Assembly: GCF_016185115.1 (NCBI RefSeq)
Contig: NZ_JACPOF010000015.1
Location: forward strand, 372,001 to 436,000
DNA: 64,000 nt
Direction: 5' to 3'
DNA from: Polaromonas sp.
GTDB lineage: Bacteria; Pseudomonadota; Gammaproteobacteria; Burkholderiales; Burkholderiaceae_C
Shown: piece by piece, positions 35,549 to 43,889 of the stretch
Layout of the letters: every line of letters begins with the position of its first letter
Numbering within the stretch: the stretch's first letter is position 1
The notes under the pieces: model-generated
What the model was told of the DNA's origin: nothing
The model's input: only the letters and a program-made list of their open reading frames with translations
The model's database searches: none
Translations under genes and position numbers: made by a program

Positions 35549-35948
35549 GAGCTCGTTCCCAAAAAGTTAAGTCTTGGCTTGATGCTACACTAAAATTCCT
35601 TTTAAAGGAATGATTTTCTCTATAAGGAATATTTAACCGTTGCTAGTTCCGGATTTCGTCATTTCTGGTGGGGTCATGGAGGCCGGCGAGTGTGGGCTGC
35701 TTGTTCAGGGCAACAGCGTGGCACAGGCAAACCTATGCGAACGCGGATGACGCGTTTGGTCGGTATTTGTTTGGAGGCGACGAGACTTCCATTTATTGGT
35801 GATGGTTGTCTGCGGGTGCAACTGAGGATTGAAAAATCCACATACATGTTGAATTCGGTTGGCGCAGAATGACAGTTAACGGCCAGTGGATTGGCGAGCG
35901 CGGGAGACAAATACATCCCGTATGACATAACCAAACTAAAGGGTAGTG
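35549..35948. other. Divergent control region, no supported gene
   Basis: 400 bp between the divergent cysteine-less isomerase gene and a Bug gene. Short frames on both strands lack ribosome-binding sites and family matches. Its main feature is the palindrome at 35595-35611 with a third half-site at 35624-35630. Confidence 0.5.
35595..35630. promoter_or_regulatory. Palindrome plus extra half-site, operator candidate
   Basis: ATTCCTTT, T, AAAGGAAT (35595-35611) is a perfect 17-bp palindrome. AAGGAAT recurs at 35624-35630, 19 bp after the same half-site, about two helical turns. This suggests cooperative binding. It lies 47 bp upstream of the isomerase-family start at 35548. The nearby IclR gene (30353) is a candidate binder. 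Confidence 0.5.
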
Positions 35949-36932
35949 ATGAGAAAGACTGCAAGATTTTTTGTTCTGTTTGCATGGCTTCTGGGCTCGG
36001 CTGTTCATGTGCAGGCTCAAACCGCTACGACAGGGAGTTATCCATCAAAGCCTGTAAGGGTGTACGTGCCTGCCGGTGCCGGCAGTTCCCTGGACATCAT
36101 TACCCGAATTGTTTCGGATCGCTTGGCCAAGAATCTCGGGCAACCGTTCATCGTTGAGAACAAACCTGGGGCCGGAGGCATCATCAATATGAATGCTCTC
36201 CGGAGAATGCCTGCGGACGGCTACACCCTGACACTCATTCAGGGGTCGGTCGCCGCTATCACTCCATTTCTTTACAAAGAGGCGACGTTCGATTCGGAAA
36301 AGGATTTCGAGGTTATCGGAACCATTGCGACAACGCCCATGCTCTTCGCGGCCAATGCAAGCTTCCCAGCAAAGACGCTTGGAGAGGCAATTGCAATGTC
36401 TAAAGCCAAGCCCGACACAATTCCACTTGGCAATACAGCGAAAGGATCGCTGACTCACTTGGCTAATGAGATCCTCAATGCCAAATCTGGAGCGCAATTC
36501 CAGATCATTACGTTTCCCACGTCTTCTGTGGTTCTTCAGTCAACCATTGGAGGTGATATCTCCATTCTGGTGGACGGGGTTGCACCTTTGATTCCATTGA
36601 TAAAGGCCGGTCGTTTGAAAGCGCTGGCAGTCGCCTCGGAAACGCCGGTCCCTGGCTTTGAGTCGATACCGCTGGCTAAAGACACGGTGCCCGGGCTAAA
36701 CATTTCAGGCTGGTTTGTGATGCTCGCGCCCAAAGGAACCCCTGAAGCCATCACCAAACGGCTGAATCAAGAAATTGCTGAAATCATGCGATCGCCTGAG
36801 GTCATCGCCAGGCTGCAGGAACTCGGTACCTATCCCAAGGTCGGTACACCCGATAGTGCGTTGCAGTTAATCAGAAGCGAAAAAGCGTTGTATGGCGGCG
36901 TAATCAAGTCAATCGGCTTGCAACCGCAATAG
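35949..36932 (+). CDS. Bug/TctC-type periplasmic solute receptor
   Basis: A 327-residue receptor, ATG 35949 with AAGGGTAG upstream; a GTG at 35946 is the alternative. Sec signal: FFVLFAWLLGSAVHVQAQ. Blocks: KPVRVYVPAGAGSSLDIITRI, ENKPGAGGIINM, NTAKGSLTHLANEIL, and GTPEAITKRL. The loop after the first strand (PAGAGSSLD) differs from the common PxGGxxD. It stands alone on its strand, convergent with the serine hydrolase 20 bp away. Confidence 0.87.
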   Translation: MRKTARFFVLFAWLLGSAVHVQAQTATTGSYPSKPVRVYVPAGAGSSLDIITRIVSDRLAKNLGQPFIVENKPGAGGIINMNALRRMPADGYTLTLIQGSVAAITPFLYKEATFDSEKDFEVIGTIATTPMLFAANASFPAKTLGEAIAMSKAKPDTIPLGNTAKGSLTHLANEILNAKSGAQFQIITFPTSSVVLQSTIGGDISILVDGVAPLIPLIKAGRLKALAVASETPVPGFESIPLAKDTVPGLNISGWFVMLAPKGTPEAITKRLNQEIAEIMRSPEVIARLQELGTYPKVGTPDSALQLIRSEKALYGGVIKSIGLQPQ

Positions 36933-36951
36933 TTCGCAAGCTCCGCGCGAG

Positions 36952-38103
36952 TTATTGGCCCAGGCTGGAAATGAGGGCGGCTTGGAGTGCCGCCGGTCGT
37001 GGCTTGGCAAGTGAGGGGTCCATGCTGTTCATGGTGTAGCCAAATCCTATCCGGTTCTCGGGATCGGCAAATGCGGTCGCACCCCCAGCTCCCGCCATCC
37101 CCATTGATTTGCGACTGGTAACTCTAGCCCCGGGTAGCGGCATGAGGAAACCCAGGGACAGCGAAAGGTTTCGATTCTGAACGTCCACTCCGGTCCACTG
37201 CACCTCACCGGCTTTCTCAAGGGTTGACTGACTCAAGAGTCGCACGCCACCTAGTTCACCGCCGAGCGACATCAAACCGCAGATTTTTGCGAGCGCCCTT
37301 GCGTTTGTATGACAGTTGACGGACGGAATTTCTGCCCGGCGCCAGCCAACACTATTGAAGTCTTCATCGTCCCAGAATATCTTCCAGCTTTTAGCAAATA
37401 TATTCTCGCCCTCAAGGCTCCAAGCGGAACTTGGATGAGTTTCCTGATCCAGGAACGTCGCCACATTCTTTTCTTCATCTGGCGTGAGGCCAATAAAGCA
37501 AGGAACATTTAAGGGGCTGGCAATCTCTTCCCGCACGAAAGCACCAACTGATTTTCCGGTAACACGTCGCAGGACCTCTCCCAGCGGAAAGCCGTAGTTG
37601 GCGGAGTGGTAACAAGGCATAGTTCCTGGCTTCCAAAGTGGCACCGTTCGGGCAAGGCTTTCAATCATGGCATTCCAGTCATAGGCCATTCCCGGGGTCG
37701 CATGGTCTGTGATGGGTATACCTGCCCTATGATCCAGCAGCCAACGAAGCTTTGTATCCTCTTTCCCATGCTGTCCAAACTCAGGCCAGTATTTCACTAC
37801 TGGCGCATCCACATCCAACAGACCGCGGTCTACTGCCATATGTACCGCCAAAGCCACGATCTCCTTCGACACTGATTGCACGCAGACGATCGTCTCTGAC
37901 TCCCAGAGTCTGGTTTGCGCCGCGTCCTTGAAGCCAGCCCACAGATCGACGACAGATTCTCCATCAAGGGTTACGGCCACCGCGGCACCAACCTCTCCCC
38001 GCTCAGTGAAGTTGCGATAGAACGCATCTTTTACCAGTGAGAAACGAGGATGGCACTCGCCTTGAATTTCAATGTGTCGTGCGGGGTTTGCTATAGATCG
38101 CAT
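36952..38103 (-). CDS. Serine beta-lactamase-fold hydrolase (EstB-like)
   Basis: A 383-residue member of the class C beta-lactamase/EstB esterase group. S77-V-S-K80 (VQSVSKE) is the nucleophile SxxK motif, Y165-H-S the second motif, and LLDHRAGIP and GFGYTMN fit the family. No signal peptide, so probably a cytoplasmic esterase, not a resistance enzyme. Convergent with the Bug gene and separated from the Rieske ferredoxin by 291 bp in which I see no gene; that gap has a 6-bp hairpin at 38330-38347. Confidence 0.87.
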   Translation of the reverse strand: MRSIANPARHIEIQGECHPRFSLVKDAFYRNFTERGEVGAAVAVTLDGESVVDLWAGFKDAAQTRLWESETIVCVQSVSKEIVALAVHMAVDRGLLDVDAPVVKYWPEFGQHGKEDTKLRWLLDHRAGIPITDHATPGMAYDWNAMIESLARTVPLWKPGTMPCYHSANYGFPLGEVLRRVTGKSVGAFVREEIASPLNVPCFIGLTPDEEKNVATFLDQETHPSSAWSLEGENIFAKSWKIFWDDEDFNSVGWRRAEIPSVNCHTNARALAKICGLMSLGGELGGVRLLSQSTLEKAGEVQWTGVDVQNRNLSLSLGFLMPLPGARVTSRKSMGMAGAGGATAFADPENRIGFGYTMNSMDPSLAKPRPAALQAALISSLGQ

Positions 38104-38394
38104 CGTATTTTCTTGAACTAAGTGATTTCGCTATCCCCATAGTGTGCCCAATTTCAAGGGTACTTACATGGGCTCATGCTGCAGGCTTACTCTTAAGCTC
38201 ATGAAAGTAAACGAGAGGCCCTCGATACCGAGCATGAGCTCACCGGAAATACGCACGATGCTTAATTAGAAGATTGCTGGCAATAGGGGGTCTGTCTTGT
38301 TCGGAGTGCGATTAGTAGGCAGATTCGAATGGGCGTTCCTTCGCCCAATCTAACAGCATCTACCAGATAGTAAGGTGGCCCGCTACGCCAGCGA

Positions 38395-38709
38395 TCAGCT
38401 TAGGCTGATCTCTACGCGGCCATTTTCACACCTGAGGGCGAAAACTCGTATGTCTTCAGTTAGCGGTGCGCACATTGCTTTGCCGGTGCGCACGTCAAAC
38501 CTTCCCTGATGAAGGGGGCATTCAATTTCATGCCCCTCCAGATAGCCGTCGCAAAGTTTTGCGTTCCCATGAGTGCACACGCCAGAAGTTGCATATAGGT
38601 TTCCTTCTACGTGGTAGATGGCAATCTCCTTACCAGCAGCATAGACGCCAGTCACCGCTCCCTCCCACATGTCGTCCTTCGCTCCCACGTCAATCCATTT
38701 TTCACTCAT
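38395..38709 (-). CDS. Rieske-type ferredoxin
   Basis: A 104-residue Rieske [2Fe-2S] protein with cluster ligands C45, H47 (CTHG) and C64, H67 (CPLHQG). It resembles the small ferredoxins (NagAb/NahAb type) that carry electrons from a reductase to a ring-hydroxylating oxygenase. The likely partner is the oxygenase encoded at 43347-45128, from which it is separated by a LysR gene and strand change. No reductase is adjacent; the nearest candidate is none in this cluster. Confidence 0.88.
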   Translation of the reverse strand: MSEKWIDVGAKDDMWEGAVTGVYAAGKEIAIYHVEGNLYATSGVCTHGNAKLCDGYLEGHEIECPLHQGRFDVRTGKAMCAPLTEDIRVFALRCENGRVEISLS

Positions 38710-39106
38710 TGGTCGTCTCCAATTTTCTTAAGCTCGCGGCGTAAAGTTGCGCTGATCTCGGACGGACCTTGCAACACCCTATGAAATCTGTATGTTCCGG
38801 TTTCCGTAGGTGATAGGCAAGACGCACTTCGGAACAGAAGTTGTTCCGATATGAAAGTAGTTGCACGCTGCTAGCCTCCCTTACACCCCAATAAACATCA
38901 AAGCTTGCAGTGAATCACTATGGATTTATTCAGAGGGCGCTTTCCCCAAGCGACGCTGACGAGCCGCTCGAGGCAATAACCATGAAATTGAAGGCGTGCG
39001 TGAGCCATGCTAATTTTGTAATTGGATGCCAATTAATGGGATTTTGCGGTGACGCTCCACTCCATGTTTAATATGGGTATCGCAATTAGCTATGCGCAGG
39101 CGAGAC
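38710..39106. other. Gap upstream of the ferredoxin, no supported gene
   Basis: 397 bp between the ferredoxin start and the LysR stop (same strand). No supported gene. It contains the perfect inverted repeat at 38829-38849 and a single half-site TGTTCCG at 38793-38799, and should hold the ferredoxin promoter, which I could not place. Confidence 0.5.
38829..38849. promoter_or_regulatory. Inverted repeat upstream of the ferredoxin gene
   Basis: TCGGAACA, GAAGT, TGTTCCGA: perfect 8-bp arms, 5-bp spacer, 120 bp upstream of the ferredoxin start. The size and spacing suit a LysR- or IclR-type dimer. A further TGTTCCG lies at 38793-38799, between this repeat and the gene. Confidence 0.5.
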
Positions 39107-40063
39107 CTAACTGATGTCTGCGAAGCATTCCTTTAAGAACTCTACTGCGGCAGCCAACTTTCGAGAAGAATCAGTCCGCTGAAGCAGTACCGCGTATATT
39201 GCTCGATGTTGTGGAATGAAGTCCGCCATTACTTCAACTAACGTTCCCGCACGTAATTCATCTTCGACGAGTAGCCTCGAATTCATCGCTATGCCCAGCC
39301 CACCCATCACAGCAATCTTCAACACACCTCCGCTATCACAGACAAGGCTTCCTTGCACTGCAATTTCGTCAACTGTTTCACCTCGCTTAATTGGCCAGCG
39401 GTTGTTGAGTGTTACGCCTCGCGATATTAAGCAATTGTGATTGACAAGATCTTCTGGAACGTTTGGGGTTCCAAAGCGCGAAAGGTATTCGGGTGACGCG
39501 CAAAAAACACGTCGATAAGGGGCAAGCTTGATGGCAACAAGGCCAGGGTCAATGGTATCGGCTATGCGTACAGCGACGTCGATACGCTGCTGATATAAGT
39601 CGACTTTCTCAATGGACAGGTTTAGATCAACAGTGAGCAGGGGGTGCTGCTTGAGAAATTTCGGTAGGCCAGGTGCAAGCCGGGATGCTCCGAGCATGAG
39701 AGGCGCCGTGATGCGAAGGTGGCCGGTTGGTGTGTCATGCAAGTTAGAAATGTCGATTGCAGCTTGATCCAATGCCATCAACGCTCGCGTGCAGTGGTCA
39801 TACAACAGTTGTCCAGCTTCAGTCACTACCAGACGCCTGGTATTTCGGTTAAGCAAGCGCTGACCTAGCTTTGCTTCGAGATTTGCCACTCGTTTGCTTA
39901 CCATCGCCGGCATAACGTCCATACGTCTAGAGACTTCGGAAAAGCTACCTAATTCAACTGCCTGGTGAAAAATTCGCAAAGAGGTTAGATCCTCAAACGG
40001 GTTTTCCAATTTCGCGTTGACTTTTGGAGTGAAGTTATGTGGTGGCGGCATCGTGAACCCCAT
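39107..40063 (-). CDS. LysR-family transcriptional regulator
   Basis: A 318-residue LysR protein of the large AaeR/DmlR-like branch. Winged helix: LRIFHQAVELGSFSEVSRRM, MVSKRVANLEAKLGQRLLNR. Effector domain: TGHLRITAPLMLGASRLAPGL, DVAVRIADTIDPGLVA. ATG 40063 is taken; GTG 40087 and ATG 40051 are alternatives. It is divergent from the FAH-OCD-dioxygenase operon, so it is the likely regulator, probably with an aromatic acid or intermediate as effector. Confidence 0.87.
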   Translation of the reverse strand: MGFTMPPPHNFTPKVNAKLENPFEDLTSLRIFHQAVELGSFSEVSRRMDVMPAMVSKRVANLEAKLGQRLLNRNTRRLVVTEAGQLLYDHCTRALMALDQAAIDISNLHDTPTGHLRITAPLMLGASRLAPGLPKFLKQHPLLTVDLNLSIEKVDLYQQRIDVAVRIADTIDPGLVAIKLAPYRRVFCASPEYLSRFGTPNVPEDLVNHNCLISRGVTLNNRWPIKRGETVDEIAVQGSLVCDSGGVLKIAVMGGLGIAMNSRLLVEDELRAGTLVEVMADFIPQHRAIYAVLLQRTDSSRKLAAAVEFLKECFADIS

Positions 40064-40168
40064 GCCGAGTTGCGAAACGAGCCTCACAGGGTCCGTGCGC
40101 GCCGGCTGTCCTAATTGTAATCACCGCATCGCCAGCAACCTTATCCCCGTAAAGCTGTACCGCACATT

Positions 40169-40185
40169 CATTTGCGGAACAAATG
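40169..40185. promoter_or_regulatory. Inverted repeat between LysR and the FAH operon
   Basis: CATTTGCGGAACAAATG: perfect 6-bp arms around CGGAA, 96 bp upstream of the FAH start. Its CGGAACA core is shared with the repeat at 38829. A LysR site is likely here; the promoter itself was not clear. Confidence 0.45.
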
Positions 40186-40281
40186 CTTTTCCTCGAATGG
40201 CATTGCGCGGAGTGGGTCAACCGCTCGAAACTCTTGATTGCACCGGATTTTCGCCGGCAACAGCAACTGAGAGGATGCGAA

Positions 40282-41157
40282 ATGAAGCTGGTCAGTTTTA
40301 TCGTCCAAGAAACAACTGGAAAACGGGCCTCTTATGGCGCGGTGATCGGCAATCGCGTGATTGACCTCGCGACTCCAGAAGCTTCCTCCCTACGTCAGGC
40401 GCTGGCTGCCGGTGGTGTTCCGTCGTTGGAGCAGAGGCTAATGGCCAACTCGCATCACGGCGGTCTGCCGTTAGATGGATTGACATTATTACCGCCCATA
40501 CCCGATCCGAACAAGATTCTTTGCGTAGGACTCAACTACTTTCTGCATGCGCAAGAAGTCAACATGCCCGTGCCGAGTAACCCTTCGGTATTTGTTCGTT
40601 ACCCCAACTCCATCGTTGGGCAAAACGAGCCGATTTTGCGCCCGCCCGAATCTGAGCAATTCGATTACGAGGCCGAGATGGCCATCATTATCGGCAAGCG
40701 TGGTCGAAGGATTTCGGAGGAAACTGCGATGCAACATGTGGCGGGCTATTGCTGTATGGCTGAAAACTCTATACGTGACTGGCAGCGTCACTCAGCACAA
40801 GCCACGCCAGGGAAAAACTTTTATCGCAGCGGGGCCCTTGGGCCCTGGATTGTCACGCCGGACGAAATCGGTGACCTTCGACAACTCGAAATTGTCGGCA
40901 GACTGAATGGTGAGGTAATGCAGCACGACTCAATTGCGCAGCTCATATTTCCCGTTCCCAGGCTGATTGCCTATCTTTCCACCTTTACTGAATTGGAGGC
41001 AGGCGACGTGATTGCCACAGGAACACCAGCTGGCGTAGGGATGTCGCGCAAACCGCAACGCTGGCTAAGGTCGGGCGATGTTTTTGAAGTAGAAATCACC
41101 GGGCTGGGCGTTCTGCGCAATCCAGTGGTCGATGAAACCATTCCACAGGAGTTTTGA
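40282..41157 (+). CDS. FAH-family hydrolase of the ring-cleavage cluster
   Basis: A 291-residue FAH-family protein, ATG 40282 after GAGAGGATGCGAA. Motifs: KILCVGLNYFLHAQEV, FDYEAEMAIIIGKRG (metal-binding acidic residues), TPGKNFYRSGALGPWIV, and ATGTPAGVGM. In gentisate routes an FAH enzyme hydrolyses fumarylpyruvate to fumarate and pyruvate, but NagK-type enzymes are shorter, so an amino- or substituted product is equally possible. First gene of the operon; its TGA overlaps the next ATG by one base. Confidence 0.87.
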   Translation: MKLVSFIVQETTGKRASYGAVIGNRVIDLATPEASSLRQALAAGGVPSLEQRLMANSHHGGLPLDGLTLLPPIPDPNKILCVGLNYFLHAQEVNMPVPSNPSVFVRYPNSIVGQNEPILRPPESEQFDYEAEMAIIIGKRGRRISEETAMQHVAGYCCMAENSIRDWQRHSAQATPGKNFYRSGALGPWIVTPDEIGDLRQLEIVGRLNGEVMQHDSIAQLIFPVPRLIAYLSTFTELEAGDVIATGTPAGVGMSRKPQRWLRSGDVFEVEITGLGVLRNPVVDETIPQEF

Positions 41158-42149
41158 TGACAAAAGAAGCACTTTGGCTTAGTGAAAAGGACGTGACATC
41201 GCTGGTTTCGCAAAGTGATGCGATTAACGCGCTTGAGGCAGGCCTGCGGTCGCAGGGCAAAGGCGAAGGGCAGAACATCCCCAAGGCTTTGGCGGCCTAT
41301 GGCGATGGTTCATCCATGCACTCGCTTGGCTCGACCCTTCCAACCTTGGGTTACGGCGGCTATAAGAACTGGGTGCACACCAAACGCGGTGCCAAAGCGG
41401 TGTTTATCTTGTTCGATGCAGTCGAGGGCCAACTTCTGTCGATGATGGAAGCTAATGCCTTAGGTCAATTAAGAACATCTGCCATTACGGGGCTCGGGAC
41501 AAAATGGCTGGCACGTGTCGATGCGAATGACATGGCGATTATCGGCTCCGGTCGCCAGGCCATGGCGCAGGTTGCCGCGGTTAATGCAGTAAGGCCACTG
41601 TCGCGGCTGCGAGTTTGGAGCCCCACTCCCGAGAAGCGCCAGGCCTTTGTGGCTCAACTACGCGAGAAGTTCAAAGCAGAAGTGACGGCAGCTTCAAGCA
41701 TCGAAGCTGCGACAGAAGGCACCAATATCGTTACGGTGGTAACGCGGGCACAGGATGCGTTTGTCAAAAGCAGTATGTTGCCATCTGGGGTGCATCTTAA
41801 TGCTGTAGGCGCAATCCTTCCAGCTAACGCAGAGCTACATCAGGACGTTGTGGCACGTGCCGGTTTTATTGCCGTCGACGACGTGGCAGGGGTCCAAAAA
41901 GCCTCACGTGAATTGATTGACTATTTCGAGGCTGGAGAAGGTAAGGGCCAATGGAGTCGAGTGCACGCATTGGGCAAAATCATCGCGGAGAACAAGCGGC
42001 CGCCGGCAGGCTGTGACCTTACGATGTTCAAGTCGATGGGGATGGGTATATCCGATCTATCGGTTGCCATATTGGCCTATGAACGCGCGCGAGAGAGTAG
42101 TGTCGGCAGCAGCATCCCACTTATGGATGCCGTTCCCTTGCGCTTTTAA
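41157..42149 (+). CDS. Ornithine cyclodeaminase/mu-crystallin family enzyme
   Basis: A 330-residue member of the OCD family, NAD(P)-dependent enzymes acting on imines, ketimines or amino acids. YGGYKNWVHT and EANALGQLRTSAITGLGTKWLA mark the substrate part, IIGSGRQAMAQ the Rossmann fold, and SMGMGISDLSVA the C-terminal hinge. AGGAG precedes ATG. An imine-acting enzyme inside a ring-cleavage operon hints at a nitrogen-containing substrate (for example an aminobenzoate). That is inference. Confidence 0.87.
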   Translation: MTKEALWLSEKDVTSLVSQSDAINALEAGLRSQGKGEGQNIPKALAAYGDGSSMHSLGSTLPTLGYGGYKNWVHTKRGAKAVFILFDAVEGQLLSMMEANALGQLRTSAITGLGTKWLARVDANDMAIIGSGRQAMAQVAAVNAVRPLSRLRVWSPTPEKRQAFVAQLREKFKAEVTAASSIEAATEGTNIVTVVTRAQDAFVKSSMLPSGVHLNAVGAILPANAELHQDVVARAGFIAVDDVAGVQKASRELIDYFEAGEGKGQWSRVHALGKIIAENKRPPAGCDLTMFKSMGMGISDLSVAILAYERARESSVGSSIPLMDAVPLRF

Positions 42150-42223
42150 GCGTGCTTCCTACTCGGTGTGATGCGATGAGTGGGACTTCCACAATTAACG
42201 ACAATCCAACAAGGAGACTTCAA

Positions 42224-43342
42224 ATGGAACAACGGATAAAGCTGGTCGATGTCAGCGGCGCCCCTGCACGCGAACAGGATTTTTGGCCTACCGTAGTACT
42301 GCCTAAGGCTGCCATCAACGCGGAAATCGAGCGACTTGCAAGCCTTCCTCGCCCTGCCAATGGGCGCCGCGCAGCATCCGTCAGTCATCCAATGAACAAA
42401 GGCCCAGTACCTGCATTTGCACCGGGAATTGATGTCCATATTGAAGTATTAAAGCCTGGCGAGCAGACTGAGCCAATCATGCGCAGTTCTACTCGGGTGG
42501 ATATGTGTATTCGCGGGAGTGGAGTGGCGGTGATAGGCAACACACAGTTCAAGACGGAAAAATTTGATGTGTGGAACACGCCATCAATGGAACCCTTCAG
42601 CTATCGCAACGATTCGGCCGACCTTTTCGTCCGTCTGTCGTACAGCAATACCCCCTTGCTTGAAAAGCTGGAGGTGCATTACACCGACTCGACACCTGTT
42701 GATCTCGGCAAGCATTCGACCTTTAGCCATGTAGTCGGGGAGGCCGTCGAAGGCGGGCAGCGCGCGAGAGACCTGGCCAAACCGATCTCCGTGGGCAGCG
42801 ATGGCGCGCAGTTGCTAGGTTACGAGTGGTTAGTTGACATCGACACTTTGCAATCCAAATCCTTGCATTGGCCATGGAAGGAGGTCGCGCCGCACCTCGA
42901 AACGGTATACGGCATGGACAACGCTTACACCGGGCGCCATCTTTACGTGCTTTACAACCCTGCGACCGAGCGTCGTATTGGCACGTCGCACAGCTTTTTC
43001 GCAACTATAGCGAAGCTCCCGGCCGGTAAGGTCGATCGCCCGCATCGCCACAGTTCTGCAGCGATCAACTACATCATGTGGGGCGAAGGCAAGAGCGTGG
43101 TCAATGGAGAGAAGATCGAATGGGAGGAGGGCGATCTGCATTTTTCGGCACCAGGCTGGTCGGTGCATAACCATGCTTCCCGTGGCCAAGGCTTCATGGC
43201 GCTGACTATTCAGGACCACCCCCTTCACATTGCGATGGAATCGCTGCTGTGGCAGGAAACTCTTAAAGAGCCCATCCATAAGCTTGGCTCTAACAAGAGT
43301 GGGATCCAGACCAATCTGAATAACCAGTTGAAAGCCGCTTGA
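42224..43342 (+). CDS. Bicupin ring-cleavage dioxygenase, gentisate dioxygenase-like
   Basis: A 372-residue bicupin protein related to gentisate and (amino)salicylate 1,2-dioxygenases, Fe(II) enzymes that open the ring between the carboxyl- and neighbouring hydroxyl-bearing carbons. AAGGAGACTTCAA precedes ATG 42224. The metal motif is in the C-terminal cupin: H274-R-H276 with a later His in SVHNHAS (315 or 317). The N-terminal cupin reads LKPGEQTEPIMRSSTR without HxH. In the classical gentisate enzyme the iron sits in the N-terminal cupin, so this one differs. Next to a NagGH-like hydroxylase it should cleave that enzyme's product. Confidence 0.82.
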   Translation: MEQRIKLVDVSGAPAREQDFWPTVVLPKAAINAEIERLASLPRPANGRRAASVSHPMNKGPVPAFAPGIDVHIEVLKPGEQTEPIMRSSTRVDMCIRGSGVAVIGNTQFKTEKFDVWNTPSMEPFSYRNDSADLFVRLSYSNTPLLEKLEVHYTDSTPVDLGKHSTFSHVVGEAVEGGQRARDLAKPISVGSDGAQLLGYEWLVDIDTLQSKSLHWPWKEVAPHLETVYGMDNAYTGRHLYVLYNPATERRIGTSHSFFATIAKLPAGKVDRPHRHSSAAINYIMWGEGKSVVNGEKIEWEEGDLHFSAPGWSVHNHASRGQGFMALTIQDHPLHIAMESLLWQETLKEPIHKLGSNKSGIQTNLNNQLKAA

Positions 43343-43346
43343 TTCC

Positions 43347-43868
43347 ATGATCGAACGGCTTAAAACCATGATGTCGGGTGACTTGCCCGAACCTACAGAA
43401 CTGCGCACCTTGACGGAAGAGGTCCGCTCGCTATATGAGGAGGTGGGTTGGTATCTGGATGATGATCAAGTGGAGCGTTTTCCTGAATTCTTCATTGAAG
43501 ATTGCACCTATCAGGTGGTGTCACGCGAAAACTTCTCCGAAAACCTGCCTCAGGCCACGATCTATTGCGATGGCATCGCAATGGTGCGTGATCGTGTGAT
43601 TGCCCTTCGGCAGACCCAGGTGTACGTACCCCGTTTATGGCGTCACTTCATCAGCGGAGTGCGTGTGACGACGGTGGCCGCTGGCGAAATTCACGCATGC
43701 GCCAACTTCCTCATCACGGAAGCCATGTCCGATAAGGACCCGACAGTTTTCATGGTCGGTCAATACCTGAGCATTCTGGTTCGAACAGATGGTCATTTGA
43801 AATTCCGGCAACACCTCGCCATCTACGACAACCACCATGTCCGGCGGTCCCTGATCGTTCCGATTTAA
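43347..43868 (+). CDS. Ring-hydroxylating oxygenase small (beta) subunit
   Basis: A 173-residue SnoaL-fold beta subunit. SLYEEVGWYLDDDQVERFPEFF, CTYQVVSRENF and PRLWRHFISG fit NagH-like subunits of salicylate 5-hydroxylase and related oxygenases. It has a structural role in the alpha3beta3 enzyme. It begins 4 bp after the bicupin stop and precedes the alpha subunit by 21 bp; small before large is the reverse of the nagGH order. Confidence 0.87.
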   Translation: MIERLKTMMSGDLPEPTELRTLTEEVRSLYEEVGWYLDDDQVERFPEFFIEDCTYQVVSRENFSENLPQATIYCDGIAMVRDRVIALRQTQVYVPRLWRHFISGVRVTTVAAGEIHACANFLITEAMSDKDPTVFMVGQYLSILVRTDGHLKFRQHLAIYDNHHVRRSLIVPI

Positions 43869-43889
43869 ACATTACAAGAGGAGACAAGC

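Noticed and set aside
35674..35985. 103-codon minus-strand frame in the divergent gap
   Set aside because: Cysteine/proline-rich composition without homology, and it runs into the Bug gene's start.
38330..38347. TGGGCG-TTCCTT-CGCCCA hairpin downstream of the ferredoxin
   Set aside because: No T-run on either strand and about 50 bp from the stop; too weak to call a terminator.
42830..43408. 192-codon minus-strand frame
   Set aside because: Antisense to the bicupin dioxygenase gene; no recognisable protein.
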